NCBI GenBank assembly: GCA_903904275.1
Contig: CAIVBX010000181.1
Coordinates: forward strand, 1-5,189
Source: an uncultured Pseudomonadota bacterium
GTDB lineage: Bacteria; Pseudomonadota; Gammaproteobacteria; Methylococcales; Methylomonadaceae
Direction: 5' to 3'
DNA length: 5,189 nt
In this document: piece after piece, positions 4,141 through 5,189 of the stretch
Layout: each line of letters opens with the position of its first letter
How positions within the stretch are numbered: the stretch's first letter is position 1
Translations under genes and position numbers: made by a program
The notes under the pieces: model-generated
The model's database searches: none
Seen by the model: the letters and a program-made list of their open reading frames with translations, nothing else
What the model was told of the DNA's origin: nothing

Positions 4141-5189
4141 ATGAAGAAGTCTTTTAAAAGTTTATTGCTTACAGCGAGCATTGCGACGTTGTTAGCGGCT
4201 CCCGCTATCTCATCAGCAAATGCTGATTTAGAAAAATTAACACAAAATCCAGCTAACTGGGCAACATGGGGCGGCGATTATGCTGGCACACGTTTTAGTA
4301 AATTAAATCAAATTACGACAGACAACGTTAAAAATTTACAACCAGCTTGGTCTTTTTCAACGGGGGTTTTGCGTGGTCATGAAGGTGGTCCTTTAGCGGT
4401 TAATGGTGTTTTATACATCCACACACCATTTCCTAACACGGTTTATGCAATTGACCAAAACACACAATCTGTTATTTGGGAATTCACACCAAGCCAAGAT
4501 GCTGACGTAACCATTCCTGTTATGTGTTGCGATACTGTGAACCGTGGTTTAGCTTACGGTGATGGCAAAATTTTCTTACAACAATCTGACACCGTTTTAA
4601 CAGCATTAGATGCTAAAACAGGTAAAAGAGTGTGGAGCGTTCAAAACGGCGACCCAAAATTGGGTATGACCAACACCAACGCGCCTATCGTAGTTAAAGA
4701 CAAAGTTTTAACTGGTATTGCTGGTGGTGAATTTGGTGTTCGCGGTTTCTTAGCGGCGTATGACATCAACACTGGAAAATTAGCATGGAAAGGCTATAGC
4801 ATGGGTCCAGACAAAGACACATTGATTAACGCTAAAAAAACTACTGCTTGGAAAGATGGTAGCGTCCAAGTTGTTGGCGAAAATTCAAGTACAGGAACTT
4901 GGAAAGGCGACCAATGGAAAATTGGTGGCGGTACAACTTGGGGCTGGTACTCTTACGACCCGAAATTAAACTTGGTTTATTACGGATCAGGGAATCCATC
5001 AACTTGGAACCCAGTACAACGTCCAGGCGATAACAAATGGTCAATGTCATTATGGGCGCGTGATGCAGATACTGGGGAAGTGAAATGGGTCTATCAAATG
5101 ACTCCACACGATGAATGGGATTTCGACGGCATCAACGAAACAGTTTTAGTTGACCAAGAAGTGAAAGGCAAAATGCACAAAACTATCGT
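4141..5189 (+). CDS. xoxF: Lanthanide-dependent PQQ methanol dehydrogenase XoxF (5' part)
   Basis: The gene runs off the right edge; 349 complete codons are visible, a little over half of a family that is normally about 600 residues. A Sec signal peptide, MKKSF then a hydrophobic core ending SANA, should be cut after Ala28, placing the enzyme in the periplasm. There it oxidises methanol, and often other primary alcohols, passing electrons to a cytochrome c. Conserved blocks are FSKLNQIT, AWSFSTGVLRGHEGGPL and HTPFPNTVYAID, the vicinal Cys129-Cys130 pair that forms the ring disulfide over PQQ, GGEFGVRG with metal ligand Glu197, GGGTTWGW with PQQ-stacking Trp267, and GSGNPSTWNP with metal ligand Asn285. 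In PHDEWDFDGINE, Asp327 is the catalytic base and Asp329 is the extra lanthanide ligand; calcium-type MxaF has Ala there. The start is supported by AGGAGA at 4130-4135 and by the signal peptide. The XoxF clade is not resolved. xoxG and xoxJ partners, if present, would lie outside the window. Confidence 0.95.
   Translation, partial: MKKSFKSLLLTASIATLLAAPAISSANADLEKLTQNPANWATWGGDYAGTRFSKLNQITTDNVKNLQPAWSFSTGVLRGHEGGPLAVNGVLYIHTPFPNTVYAIDQNTQSVIWEFTPSQDADVTIPVMCCDTVNRGLAYGDGKIFLQQSDTVLTALDAKTGKRVWSVQNGDPKLGMTNTNAPIVVKDKVLTGIAGGEFGVRGFLAAYDINTGKLAWKGYSMGPDKDTLINAKKTTAWKDGSVQVVGENSSTGTWKGDQWKIGGGTTWGWYSYDPKLNLVYYGSGNPSTWNPVQRPGDNKWSMSLWARDADTGEVKWVYQMTPHDEWDFDGINETVLVDQEVKGKMHKTI

Noticed and set aside
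4841..5107. An 88-codon minus-strand open frame inside xoxF
   Set aside because: It is antisense to conserved PQQ-binding and metal-binding codons of xoxF and has no recognisable domain.
4141..5189. Calcium-dependent methanol dehydrogenase MxaF
   Set aside because: The active-site segment reads DEWDFDG, with Asp329 where MxaF has Ala, so the lanthanide-type XoxF fits better.
1..5189. A novel multi-gene defence, mobile or biosynthetic system
   Set aside because: All five genes belong to well-known housekeeping or metabolic families. No transposase, integrase, toxin-antitoxin pair, tRNA-linked attachment site or unknown gene is present.

Overview
The window looks like chromosomal DNA of a low-GC (roughly 40% by eye), methylotrophy-capable proteobacterium, most likely gamma- or betaproteobacterial. 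The reasons are an NtrX-type regulator with the ERTHLYRKL Fis helix, a grpE-dnaK pair behind an almost perfect sigma-32 promoter with no CIRCE element, and a secreted PQQ alcohol dehydrogenase with the Asp-x-Asp signature of lanthanide-dependent XoxF. Low-GC gammaproteobacteria that carry xoxF, such as the Beggiatoa type, would fit, but the genus cannot be fixed from this sequence.

Layout from left to right. Bases 1-361 (+) are the 3' end of an NtrC-family response regulator, probably ntrX. It converges on dnaK (2352 to 442, minus), and both share a 17-bp-stem terminator at 375-411 that is U-tracked on both strands. dnaK is preceded by grpE (2991 to 2425, minus). The pair is driven by a sigma-32 promoter at 3035-3062, and there is a second, weaker sigma-32-like site in the 72-bp grpE-dnaK gap. 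No dnaJ follows dnaK. Upstream on the same strand lies a typical 2-Cys peroxiredoxin gene (3835 to 3230) with its own intrinsic terminator at 3175-3207, so it is probably a separate transcription unit.

Bases 3836-4140 are a 305-bp divergent control region between the peroxiredoxin and xoxF. It holds no gene but is rich in symmetric sequence: an 18-bp imperfect palindrome near the peroxiredoxin, a 15-bp direct repeat pair, a TTGACA promoter candidate, a perfect 12-bp palindrome and a TTCTGT-N6-ACAGAA inverted repeat just before the xoxF ribosome binding site. xoxF (4141 onward, plus) runs off the right edge with 349 complete codons visible.

The genes combine protein-folding stress (GrpE/DnaK), peroxide detoxification (Prx) and periplasmic methanol oxidation (XoxF). 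All families present are known, and I see no evidence of an undescribed multi-gene system. What deserves a second look is regulatory: the paired heat-shock promoters, the two-way terminator with competing hairpins, and the cluster of repeats in the prx-xoxF divergent region.
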